Source: an uncultured bacterium
Lineage (GTDB): Bacteria; Bacteroidota; Bacteroidia; Bacteroidales; CAIXTV01
DNA: 64,000 nucleotides
Reading direction: 5' to 3'
Assembly: GCA_903922465.1 (NCBI GenBank)
Contig: CAIXTV010000124.1
Span: forward strand, 1 to 64,000
Numbering within the stretch: the stretch's first letter is position 1; each line of letters opens with the position of its first letter. Shown one piece after another: positions 31,771-40,945 of the stretch. Made by a program: the position numbers and the translations under genes. The notes under the pieces were generated by a model. It worked only from the letters and a program-made list of their open reading frames with translations, had not been told where the DNA came from and made no database searches.

Positions 31771-33042
31771 CTATGCCTTATTTGTTCGGCCCTTATCCAT
31801 TAAATCGTCGAAAACATCATCAATCACCACCATGCCCTGTAAAACTTCATCCTTGTCCACCACCGGAATAGCAAGCATATTATATTTCGAAATCAACTCA
31901 GCAATTTCATCAATCTTCTGATAATCGTATAAATACACAAGCGCTGGTTTCATTATTTGATGAATGATGGTTTCGGGAGGCGAAATCACCAAATCTCTCA
32001 ACGAAAAAGTGGCTACGAGTTCTTCGTTCTCATTGGTAACGAAAAGGTTATATAAAGTCTCAGCTTCTGGTTTTTCAGTTCTCAAAATAGCGTAAACATC
32101 CTCCACACTTGCATTTTCTCTGAACGAAAGCACTTCTGCCGACATTATGCTTCCCACCACATGGTCGGGGTATACAAGCAATTCGCGGACTTCCTGCGAA
32201 GTATCCTTTTCCATCTCGTTCAGCAAGAGTTCAACTTTCTCGTCTTCCAATTCATCGAGAATATCAGCCACTTCGTCGGCAGGCATCTTATCTAAAACAT
32301 CAGCTGCTTTTTCAATAGTAAGGCTTTCGATAATCTGAATCTGGGTTTCCACTTCGAGTTCTTCGAGCACATCAGCCGCTTTTTCTTCGTCAAGCGATAA
32401 AAACACCTCCGCACTGGCTTTTTTACCCATCTCCTCGATGATATCGGCCAAATCGGAAGGATGAAGCGTCTGTAACTTCGAATAGGTCTTAGAAAGCTTT
32501 ATATTGAGGTTAGAAAAATCGATAGCTTCAACATCTTCCCATAATATAAACTTAGCTGGCAGGCTCAACCTGAAAATGGCTAACATCCATTTGACTGGGG
32601 ACGCAATTCCAATCCGCCTTATCAAACCTTCTATGCCGATATCAACGGCAATAGCATAAGTGCCATTCGCTACCGAAACCAAACGTACATCGTTCACCCT
32701 GACCAGTTTTCGACCATTTAAATCAACAATTTGTTTATCGAGAACGTTTTCGACTAAATAAAGGTTATCACTGATAAAATCGGGAGACAATTCAATTCGT
32801 TTATGACAGATAATCTTTAACTTTTCATCTATCTTTTCAACAGTGAAGCCATCAAAGGAATAATAAATAATCTTTTTCTTGTTAGAAATTTTAATTCCGT
32901 TCACGAATGGCCTCTCAGAAGTGTGAAGCAAAGAATCGGAATCGACAAGAATGTCTTTTATAATTCCAATATAAATCCCATTCTTATCGAATGCTTTTTT
33001 GCCGATTATCCGGCTTAAATAAAATGTGGTGAATGTTGTCAT
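31771..33042 (-). CDS. MgtE N-terminal/CBS domain protein, partner of the NRAMP transporter
   Basis: PRC-barrel-like N-term, LQTLHPSDLADIIEEMGKKASAEVFLSLDEEKAADVLEELE, paired CBS domains; start ATG 33042 after AAGGAGG. Confidence 0.88.
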   Translation of the reverse strand: MTTFTTFYLSRIIGKKAFDKNGIYIGIIKDILVDSDSLLHTSERPFVNGIKISNKKKIIYYSFDGFTVEKIDEKLKIICHKRIELSPDFISDNLYLVENVLDKQIVDLNGRKLVRVNDVRLVSVANGTYAIAVDIGIEGLIRRIGIASPVKWMLAIFRLSLPAKFILWEDVEAIDFSNLNIKLSKTYSKLQTLHPSDLADIIEEMGKKASAEVFLSLDEEKAADVLEELEVETQIQIIESLTIEKAADVLDKMPADEVADILDELEDEKVELLLNEMEKDTSQEVRELLVYPDHVVGSIMSAEVLSFRENASVEDVYAILRTEKPEAETLYNLFVTNENEELVATFSLRDLVISPPETIIHQIMKPALVYLYDYQKIDEIAELISKYNMLAIPVVDKDEVLQGMVVIDDVFDDLMDKGRTNKA

Positions 33043-33048
33043 TAGCAC

Positions 33049-33168
33049 CTCCTTGTTTTATGTTTTACAGTAGGAGCCAACAATTCCGAATGACGAGCCT
33101 ACTATATTAGGTTAATAATTAATTTTCTCGCAGGTCCTTCGTCCATTTTTGTAGTTATATGTATTTAC
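33049..33168 (-). promoter_or_regulatory. Candidate structured 5' leader of the mgtE-like/nramp operon
   Basis: ~120-nt leader downstream of a -7 element, contains AGTAGG...CCTACT stem (33069-33103) and alternative GACGA/TCGTC pairing. Confidence 0.3.
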
Positions 33169-33172
33169 AGCG

Positions 33173-33200
33173 CAAAAGTAGGTATATATTCAATTCAAAA
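33173..33200 (-). promoter_or_regulatory. Putative Bacteroidetes promoter (TTTTG ... TACTTTTG)
   Basis: -7 TACTTTTG at 33173-33180, TTTTG at 33196-33200 (15-nt spacing, slightly short). Confidence 0.45.
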
Positions 33201-33324
33201 AAGAAAATTATAGACTAATAGTTTTAAAAAAACTTAATAGAGAGGAAATCAGAAAAAAAGCAGACCAGGATTACACAGTAAAAGACTCTAAAACAGACTA
33301 AAAACACCAAACACTCAAAATACT

Positions 33325-34236
33325 TTAAGCTTCCTTAATTATGTTACGCAAAGCAGATTCAAGCTGAGGAAAGCGAAATCTAAAACCTGTTTTGATGATT
33401 TTTTCGGACGACACCCTGCTTCCCTTTAACAACATCTCCGACATTCTTCCAAATAATAGTTTCAGTAAAAATGATGGAATATTAGGAAAAACAAAAGGTT
33501 TATGAAGTACAGAAGCCAATGTTTTGGTGAATTCTCTATTGGTTTTATGCTCAGGAGCAACGGCATTGTATGCTCCACTCATTTGCTCATCCTCAATGGC
33601 TTTGATATAAATCTCACATAAATCATCAATGTGAATCCAGGGCATAAATTGTTTTCCACTACCCAAAGCCGAAGAAATACCAAATTTAACCGGAGTCTTC
33701 ATTTTTTCTAACGCTCCGCCATTTCTTGTTAGCACCACCCCTGTCCTAATTTTCACAGTTCTGATTCCAATTTCCTCAAAGCGATTTGCAGCCTCCTCCC
33801 ATTTGCGGCAAGTTTCTCCTAAAAAATCGCTGGCAGCAACATCTGTTTCCAAATAAACATGATCAGTAGTTATTGCTCCATAATAGCCTATGGCAGAAGC
33901 CGAAATAAATGCTTTTGGTTTATGACTGCTCCCTTTTACCTTATCAAAAAGCAACTTTACAGATGCAACCCTACTATCGATAATAACTTGCTGCCTTTTT
34001 GTGGTCCACCTCTCTCCCCCTATGTTTTCACCAGCAAGATGAATGATAAAGTCAGCTGTTTCGACAGCTTCATTCTCCATTTCTTGAGCATCTACGTTCC
34101 ATTTGTAAACCGAATAAGCTGCTTCCAGATCATTTGTCCTGCTCAAAATGTTAACCTTATAACCTTTTGCCCGCAACATAGCACAAAGCTGAGTTCCTAT
34201 AAGCCCCCTGCCACCACTAATTAGTATTGTTGTCAT
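33325..34236 (-). CDS. TIGR01777-family NAD-dependent epimerase/dehydratase-like protein
   Basis: ILISGGRGLIGTQLCAMLRAKGYKVNILSR, FIHLAGENIGGERWTTKRQQVIIDSRV. Confidence 0.93.
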   Translation of the reverse strand: MTTILISGGRGLIGTQLCAMLRAKGYKVNILSRTNDLEAAYSVYKWNVDAQEMENEAVETADFIIHLAGENIGGERWTTKRQQVIIDSRVASVKLLFDKVKGSSHKPKAFISASAIGYYGAITTDHVYLETDVAASDFLGETCRKWEEAANRFEEIGIRTVKIRTGVVLTRNGGALEKMKTPVKFGISSALGSGKQFMPWIHIDDLCEIYIKAIEDEQMSGAYNAVAPEHKTNREFTKTLASVLHKPFVFPNIPSFLLKLLFGRMSEMLLKGSRVSSEKIIKTGFRFRFPQLESALRNIIKEA

Positions 34237-34380
34237 GTGAATATTTTAAACGAATATCGAAATAATATTCTTCAAATGTAAAACTATTAATTTGATTTAG
34301 ATTAAAATAAGCTTTAAGTAACACCCCTTCAAGCTATTGCTAAACAAATCAATGTTATTTAAAACTTGCTGAAAATTCAG

Positions 34381-36318
34381 TTAATCAGTAATTCGGGTCA
34401 ACCTGCATTCACCACTCGGATTAATAACCAATGGCACAGTTTCGGTAATCACATTACTGGTATCCAATCCGTAAGCTTTCATTTCAGTGATTCCAATCTT
34501 TTTAAGCACATCATAGCTATCCATGATAAACTGATTGAAAGGTTTGAAATCATAATCGAATCCTTGCACTCTGTCAGTAAGAACAAACCTAAAATCTCCA
34601 GTTACAGCATACTTTCGTAAGGATGGATAGCGTGATGTGATATCAACTTCACTGTTGCTAACTAAAGTCTCGATAACTTTTCTGAAATATAGATAGATTT
34701 TAGTAGGCACCTTAAACCCAATTCTAAAGTCAATCCTAATAAACGAACCTGGAATTAAAGGAGTTATTTTGTAGGTTAAAGTGTGAGGATCATCAACAAC
34801 ATCAACATGAATCAACCAGTATACGTCTGCTCTTTTAGGTTGTTTGTTAAATATAGAATACATCACCTTCGATTCTACTTCATGTATTGAATTGGCATGA
34901 GTAAAGTACACGAGATTGGTGGCATATTTCGCAATGCTTTCATCCTTTTTCACATCGTTTATCATCGAGAAATATTTATCGATAAAGACAAATTCGGTTA
35001 GCCTATTTTTGATTTTTCTTCCTTTAAACCAAACGTACATGATATAAGAAATAAAGCCTGCAATTAATATTGTAACCCAACCTCCATGAATAAACTTAAA
35101 CAAATTGGCAATAAAAAACGAGACCTCTATTATGAGGTAACAACCAAGGAAAATAAATATATAAATGTTTGACTTCCGTTTAATGTAAAAATAAAAACTC
35201 ATCAACAGTGTAGTCATCAGCATGGTAATTGTAATTGCCAAGCCATAAGCCGCCTCCATATTGGTAGACTTTTGAAAGAATAAAATAATAGCTACACACC
35301 CTGCAAACAAGAACTTGTTAATACTGGGAATGTACATTTGTCCTTTATTCAAAGTGGGATGACTGATTTGGACACGAGGCCAGAAATTCAATAAAATTGC
35401 CTCATTAATTATGGTGTAAGACCCTGATATCAAGGCCTGACTTGCAATAATAGCAGCAAGGGTAGCGATAAGAATTCCAGGGAGCAGAAACCATTCGGGC
35501 ATGATTGAAAAGAAAGGATTGGCATCAATGGCAATGCCTGGATGTAGGAGCAACCATGCCCCCTGCCCAAGATAATTGAGGATTAGGGTTATTTTCACAT
35601 AAATCCATGATACTCTAATATTTTTAATTCCGCAATGTCCAAGGTCCGAATACAAAGCTTCAGCCCCGGTTGTACAAAGGAATACTGCTCCTAACAATAA
35701 AAACCCTCCTTGATGATTGGAAAGCAGTGCATAAGCATAATAAGGATTGAAGGCTTTAAGTATAACAGGGTTTTGCAATATCTGCGAAAACCCAAGCACA
35801 CCTAGCATCATGAACCATAAAAACATTACAGGGCCAAAAAATTTCCCAATAAAGTTAGTGCCATATTGCTGTATAAAAAATATAGCAAAGATGATAAACA
35901 AGGCTATAGGAACAACTGGGACATCAGAATTAAATAAAGCAAGACCTTCAATAGCAGAAACAACTGTAATTGCAGGAGTAATGATTCCATCAGCGAGCAA
36001 GGCAGCTCCACCAATAATAGCCAAAATAAATGCCCATTTTACATGCCGCCTGATTAAGGCATATAAAGCAAGTATCCCACCTTCTCCCTTGTTATCAGCC
36101 CTGAGGGTAATTATTACGTATTTAATTGTGGTTTGCAGCGTTAAAGTCCAAATGATACAGGAAATCCCTCCTACTATCACAAGTTCCTTCGCCCCTCCAG
36201 AGAAGTTAAGTATGGCTCGTAAAACATATAATGGTGAGGTTCCTATATCTCCAAAAACTATTCCAAGAGTAATGATTACCCCCCAAGTACTAAGTTTAGA
36301 AATGTTTGTGCTTTTCAT
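34381..36318 (-). CDS. kup: KUP-family potassium transporter
   Basis: GIVFGDIGTSPLYVLRAIL, ALLADGIITPAITVVSAIEGL, CTTGAEALYSDLGHCG. Confidence 0.95.
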   Translation of the reverse strand: MKSTNISKLSTWGVIITLGIVFGDIGTSPLYVLRAILNFSGGAKELVIVGGISCIIWTLTLQTTIKYVIITLRADNKGEGGILALYALIRRHVKWAFILAIIGGAALLADGIITPAITVVSAIEGLALFNSDVPVVPIALFIIFAIFFIQQYGTNFIGKFFGPVMFLWFMMLGVLGFSQILQNPVILKAFNPYYAYALLSNHQGGFLLLGAVFLCTTGAEALYSDLGHCGIKNIRVSWIYVKITLILNYLGQGAWLLLHPGIAIDANPFFSIMPEWFLLPGILIATLAAIIASQALISGSYTIINEAILLNFWPRVQISHPTLNKGQMYIPSINKFLFAGCVAIILFFQKSTNMEAAYGLAITITMLMTTLLMSFYFYIKRKSNIYIFIFLGCYLIIEVSFFIANLFKFIHGGWVTILIAGFISYIMYVWFKGRKIKNRLTEFVFIDKYFSMINDVKKDESIAKYATNLVYFTHANSIHEVESKVMYSIFNKQPKRADVYWLIHVDVVDDPHTLTYKITPLIPGSFIRIDFRIGFKVPTKIYLYFRKVIETLVSNSEVDITSRYPSLRKYAVTGDFRFVLTDRVQGFDYDFKPFNQFIMDSYDVLKKIGITEMKAYGLDTSNVITETVPLVINPSGECRLTRITD

Positions 36319-36535
36319 TATGGCAAAATTTCGGCAAATGTATATATAAAAACATCAGATAAATTTAATTGTTCTTTTTCTTTGAGTTTAATTAATGTAA
36401 ATTTGCATCGAACTTTAAATAGCTTGATTCGAATTCACTTTTTTATATTAACATAAGATGCATTGCAGCAACATTTCACTGAAAAAATAAACAAATGTAA
36501 TAATCGATTGTTAATGCTACCAACTAATAAATTTT

Positions 36536-38584
36536 ATGGAAACAGAACAAACACCTAGTATCAAAAATACAGCAAAAGAAATTCTTCAAAATTGGTATTA
36601 TCTGATGGTGTTGGGGCGGAAGCTTGACGAGAAGGCCCCAAATTACTTAAAACAAGCTTTAGGCTGGTCATATCACGCGCCATATGCTGGTCATGATGGG
36701 ATACAGTTGGCAATTGGGCTGCATTTTGTTAAAAACCAGGACCACCTGTTTCCATATTATCGTGATATGTTAACAGTGCTATCTGCCGGGCTCACGGCTG
36801 AGGAAATTATTCTCAACGGAATTTCTAAGGCTACCGATGTATCGAGTGGTGGTAGGCATATGTCGAATCATTTTTCTAAACCCGAATGGAATATTCATAA
36901 TGTTTCTTCTTCTACGGGCAATCACACCTTGCATGCGGTGGGAGTGGCAAGAGGTATTAAACTTTATGGAAACTCTACCTCTGTTGCTATTAGTTCGCAG
37001 GGTGAATCATCAACATCTGAAGGTTATGTTTATGAAGCTATCAATGGAGCTAGCAACGAGAAGCTCCCAGTGATATTTGTTTTTCAGGATAATGGATACG
37101 GGATTTCTGTTCCAAAGAGCGATCAGACTGCCAATCGAAAGGCTGCTGATAATTTCGCGGGCTTCAAAAATCTGCGTATCTTCTATTGTGACGGAAAGGA
37201 TGTTTTCAATTCGATGAATACATTGACTGAAGCAAAAGAATGGGTTTTAAAGAATCAACTTCCTGCTATTATTCATGCCTCTTGTGTTCGTATGGGCTCT
37301 CATTCAAACTCCGACCGTCATGAGCTATATCGTGATGAAGCAGAGCTGGATTGCACCAGAGCAGCAGATCCTTTGTATCGCTTTCGCAAACAGCTTATTG
37401 CTAATAAGCGATTCAAGGAGGATGAACTGAAGGCGATTGAAGACCAAGCCCAGCAGGCTGTTGTGGAAGCCCACAGACGCGCAATTGCCGCGCCCAATCC
37501 TACGCCAGAATCTATTTATCAGTACGTTTATGCGCCAGAATATCGATCTAAATTGTATCCTGATGGAATTCATTCGTTGGATACTGGTAAGAAATCAAAA
37601 TTTATTCAGGCATTAAACGAAACTCTTAAAGCTGAATTCCGATTTAATCAGAACACATTTTTATGGGGCCAAGATATAGCCAACAAAGATAAAGGCGGAA
37701 TATTCAATGTTTCGAAGGGAATGCAACAAGAATTTGGCAAAGGCAGAGTGTTTAATGCTCCTATAGCTGAAGATTTTATCGTTGGTACGGCGAATGGAAT
37801 GAGCCGTTATAACTCTGACATCAGAATTGTGATAGAAGGAGCCGAATTTGCTGATTATTTCTGGCCTGCAATGGAACAGTATGTTGAAATGAGCCACGAA
37901 TATTGGCGAACCAATGGGAAGTTTTCCCCAAATATAACCATCCGCCTCGCATCGGGGGGATATATTGGTGGAGGCTTATATCATTCTCAGTCACCCGAGG
38001 GTTCCCTTGCAACTTTCCCGGGAATGCGGGTCGTTTATCCATCCTTTGCTGATGACGCAGCAGGTTTACTAAGGACTTCCATGCGTTCGCAGGGGCCAAC
38101 GCTATTTCTTGAGCCTAAATCTCTTTATAATTCTCCCGATGCCGAAACTTTTATTCCTGAAGACTTTGAAGTCCCTTTTGGAAAGGCACGCATTCGGAGA
38201 GGCGGCAGCGATTTGAGTATTATTACCTATGGGAATACCACTCATTTGTCGTTGAAAGCTGCTGCATTGATTAAAAGTGAATTGAACAAGGAAGTTGAAG
38301 TGCTCGATTTGCGCTCATTGCTTCCTTTAGATAGAGATGCTATCCTCAAATCGGTTCAGAAGACTGGGAAAGCGCTGATTGTGCATGAAGACAAGATATT
38401 TGGTGGTTTTGGCGGAGAGCTGGCTGCCATAGTCGCTGAGGAGGCTTTTCAGTGGCTTGACGCTCCTGTGAGAAGAGTGGGGTCGACTTTTACTGCCGTA
38501 GGTTTTAATCCGATTCTAGAGAAAGCCATCCTGCCCGACATGCAAAGGATTTATAACGCAGCCAAAGAACTTCTGGAGTATTAA
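36536..38584 (+). CDS. Fused alpha/beta E1 component of a 2-oxo acid dehydrogenase complex (branched-chain type)
   Basis: 682 aa; alpha-like N-half (GRHMSNHFS, QGESSTSEGYVYEAINGAS) and transketolase-like beta C-half (FNAPIAEDFIVGTANGM). Confidence 0.92.
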   Translation: METEQTPSIKNTAKEILQNWYYLMVLGRKLDEKAPNYLKQALGWSYHAPYAGHDGIQLAIGLHFVKNQDHLFPYYRDMLTVLSAGLTAEEIILNGISKATDVSSGGRHMSNHFSKPEWNIHNVSSSTGNHTLHAVGVARGIKLYGNSTSVAISSQGESSTSEGYVYEAINGASNEKLPVIFVFQDNGYGISVPKSDQTANRKAADNFAGFKNLRIFYCDGKDVFNSMNTLTEAKEWVLKNQLPAIIHASCVRMGSHSNSDRHELYRDEAELDCTRAADPLYRFRKQLIANKRFKEDELKAIEDQAQQAVVEAHRRAIAAPNPTPESIYQYVYAPEYRSKLYPDGIHSLDTGKKSKFIQALNETLKAEFRFNQNTFLWGQDIANKDKGGIFNVSKGMQQEFGKGRVFNAPIAEDFIVGTANGMSRYNSDIRIVIEGAEFADYFWPAMEQYVEMSHEYWRTNGKFSPNITIRLASGGYIGGGLYHSQSPEGSLATFPGMRVVYPSFADDAAGLLRTSMRSQGPTLFLEPKSLYNSPDAETFIPEDFEVPFGKARIRRGGSDLSIITYGNTTHLSLKAAALIKSELNKEVEVLDLRSLLPLDRDAILKSVQKTGKALIVHEDKIFGGFGGELAAIVAEEAFQWLDAPVRRVGSTFTAVGFNPILEKAILPDMQRIYNAAKELLEY

Positions 38585-38654
38585 GAAAAGGCTGATTTCG
38601 ACTCTAGCCAATGCCAAAATGACATCGGCCTTGAACGAAATCAATGGGTGATTT

Positions 38655-38885
38655 CTAGCTTTTACACAAGAAACTTATCATCACAATCAAGAGGATGAAG
38701 GCTAAAACTGGCAAATAAGAATAAGGATTTGCGAAGTTGACAGTCCAGCCCATCCATTCTATCCTTTTGGGTGGTAATATTCGCTTATCGAGCTTATTGT
38801 AGTAAAACAATCCCCATTTCCAATTGGCGGGATCGTCGTGCCATTGCTTACGCATTTCTTTTGTTGGCTTTTCAATTGATTTCAT
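38655..38885 (-). CDS. Small DUF5808-like protein
   Basis: WKWGLFYYNKLDKRILPPKRIEWMGWTVNFANPYSYL then TM. Confidence 0.75.
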   Translation of the reverse strand: MKSIEKPTKEMRKQWHDDPANWKWGLFYYNKLDKRILPPKRIEWMGWTVNFANPYSYLPVLAFILLIVMISFLCKS

Positions 38886-38955
38886 ATTATTTTTTATTGG
38901 GTTTTATTTTATTCATAACAAGAATGAGCTAGACTTGTGCCAGGGCAATAAAAAA

Positions 38956-39051
38956 GCCCACAAGCGGCAGCAAGCACTCAACATTAACCCCTTATGCTGA
39001 AAAAAGACTTGCCTGCTACCGGTTGTGGGCCGCCGGATATTGATTTCCGGC
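38956..39051 (-). terminator. Long GC-rich inverted repeat plus second hairpin downstream of the 39066-39806 gene
   Basis: Arms 38956-38975 gcccacaagcggcagcaagc / 39011-39030 gcctgctaccggttgtgggc, minus-strand T6 tract follows; second stem 39032-39051 GCCGGA..TCCGGC. Confidence 0.65.
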
Positions 39052-39065
39052 ATCTCAAACTCCAC

Positions 39066-39806
39066 TTAACTTATAAAGTTGCTGAATGGTCCCGTTTGTG
39101 GGCCATTCAAGTTGGGATGATTTATATTTATCCAATGAACATAATATTTTACGTTTTTGCCACAATTTTCTTCTCCGAAATCGAGTTCAAATTTGGCTTT
39201 AGTTTTAATAATTTTAGTAGTCCCGTCATCAGCGCTTTTAAGCTGTTTTGGATCTGTTCCTTCGGCAGGAACTGCGTCGATACGATAGGATATTTCCACT
39301 CCAGTGCAGTTTTCGGGTTTGCTTGGGCGTGAAGCATCCTCAGCAGAGCGACAAGCCATATCCAATCTTCCACCACCTAGTGGTATTACCGTGGGAAAAC
39401 ATTGTTGTGAAATAGGAGTAGTTGGGATATGATGAGTAGTAACTGGCTCAGCAATATTCAGAACTATTCTGTCCTGAGAAGTAATATTTGGGTTTGCAGC
39501 AATAATATCGAGAAGGGGACGGAAGAATACTCCGAAGGCCTTCATGAAGTTAACAACGTTAGTACTTGATAATTTGTTTTTAGTTTCGGACTTAATATGT
39601 ATTTCATAAATCCCGGGATTTGCATCATCCCCTGATCGCCAAGCCAATCGACGTGCATTGAGATCTTCTAGATTTCCGATAGTTAGGCCTAGGGTTATCC
39701 CTCTCTTGATAACGCTCCCTGATGGGCAGCCATTTAAATGGTTATCAACATTCCAAATATAGATGTCGAAATTGGGTTGACTGTCTGGCAGTCTTGAATT
39801 TGTCAT
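39066..39806 (-). CDS. Hypothetical protein, possibly Fn3-like C-terminal domain
   Basis: 246-aa ORF between an upstream repeat ORF and a strong terminator; C-term KYYVHWININHPNLNGPQTGPFSNFIS. Confidence 0.75.
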   Translation of the reverse strand: MTNSRLPDSQPNFDIYIWNVDNHLNGCPSGSVIKRGITLGLTIGNLEDLNARRLAWRSGDDANPGIYEIHIKSETKNKLSSTNVVNFMKAFGVFFRPLLDIIAANPNITSQDRIVLNIAEPVTTHHIPTTPISQQCFPTVIPLGGGRLDMACRSAEDASRPSKPENCTGVEISYRIDAVPAEGTDPKQLKSADDGTTKIIKTKAKFELDFGEENCGKNVKYYVHWININHPNLNGPQTGPFSNFIS

Positions 39807-39883
39807 AATGAAAAATTTAATTGATAAATTAATATGGTTTTTTGATTTAAAAATGTTGTTTTTTGAGCATTAATTGATTTGGT

Positions 39884-40321
39884 TTAATTGATTGAAAATT
39901 CAAATTGGTTAATAGTAAATTGATTTGTAATATGGTTTAAATTAAATTGAGTGTTATTGGGTTTAAAATGATGAAATCTTGAATCGGATCCTAAGCTTCC
40001 CGCTTCAAAGCGACTACTTCCCGCTTCAAAGCGATTACTTCCCGCTTCAAAGCGACTAACTCCCGCTTCAAAGCGACTAACTCCCGCTTCAAAGCGACTG
40101 ACTCCCGCTTCAAAGCGACTGACTCCCGCTTCAAAGCGACTGACTCCCGCTTCGAAGCGGGTAGTCCGAAATTCAAAATGAGAATTCGTATAATTGAATA
40201 AGTAATTTGAAAATTCTAAAAATTGTTGGTTGATTTCAGGGCAATATTCTAGCCGCTGGTAGTTGCTATCAGAAACAAGGGAGCAGTTTGCTCTATTTTG
40301 CATCATAAAAAAAGATAACAT
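39884..40321 (-). CDS. Repeat ORF: non-repeat N-terminus, ~8 heptapeptides (SRFEAGV), Asn-rich C-terminus
   Basis: 145-aa ORF preceded by a well-spaced promoter (TTG-19-TAATTTTG). Confidence 0.55.
   Translation of the reverse strand: MLSFFMMQNRANCSLVSDSNYQRLEYCPEINQQFLEFSNYLFNYTNSHFEFRTTRFEAGVSRFEAGVSRFEAGVSRFEAGVSRFEAGVSRFEAGSNRFEAGSSRFEAGSLGSDSRFHHFKPNNTQFNLNHITNQFTINQFEFSIN
39996..40163. repeat. Tandem repeat array E: 21-bp unit, 8 copies
   Basis: (c/a)ttcccgcttcaaagcgact(a/g); units start 39996, 40017 ... 40143. Confidence 0.97.
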
Positions 40322-40341
40322 GTAGTTAATCGTTAACGTCG

Positions 40342-40371
40342 CAAAATTAACCTAAAAAATTGAATTGTCAA
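40342..40371 (-). promoter_or_regulatory. Bacteroidetes-type promoter TTGACA-N-TAATTTTG for the repeat ORF
   Basis: TTG at 40369-40371, TAATTTTG at 40342-40349, 19-nt spacing; ATG at 40321. Confidence 0.65.
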
Positions 40372-40596
40372 GCCTTTTCAGAAAATAAATTCAAATTGTT
40401 AATAACTTTTTTCTAGCCCCTATGCCCATATTTCACAAATGCCTGATTATATGATCAATAAACAGATGGTGTTTTCTTATTAAAATTGCATTTTATTTTG
40501 CTATTGTGATGATTTTCGAAGTCACTAAGCAAAAAGCGGGAAAAAAAGTGAGGAAATCACAAGTTTGCAAATCAAAAAAACAGGGGAAAAGACACA

Positions 40597-40942
40597 AATT
40601 CTACTGTGTAAATTCCAAATTCCAAGCTCCAAATTCAAAATCCCAAGAGATTGGAGCAAATTTGAATGTTTATAGCACTCTATATATTAATGTAGATTTA
40701 TGGAGATGTACATACAGCTTCTTCCCCTTCAGCCTAAAAGCCTTCAGCTTAACAGCCTTTACAACCCAAATGAATGTAAGACCCTAATTCTACTGTGTAA
40801 ATTCCAAATTCCAAGCTCCAAATTCAAAATTCCAAGAGATTGGAGCAAATTTGAATGTTTATAGCACTCTATATATTAATGTAGATTTACGGAGATGTAC
40901 ATACAGCTTCTTCCCCTTCAGCCTAAAAGCCTTCAGCCTAAC
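40597..40942. repeat. Direct duplication: two 157-bp copies (40597-40753 and 40786-40942)
   Basis: aattctactgtgtaaattccaaattccaagctcc...ccttcag(c/t)ctaac; about 3 mismatches by eye. Confidence 0.95.
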
Positions 40943-40945
40943 CCC

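Noticed and set aside
38956-39051. Integron attC site downstream of the 39066-39806 gene
   Set aside because: Inverted repeat is attC-like in size, but RYYYAAC/GTTRRRY core sites are not at the arm ends and no integrase is visible; T6 tract favours a terminator.
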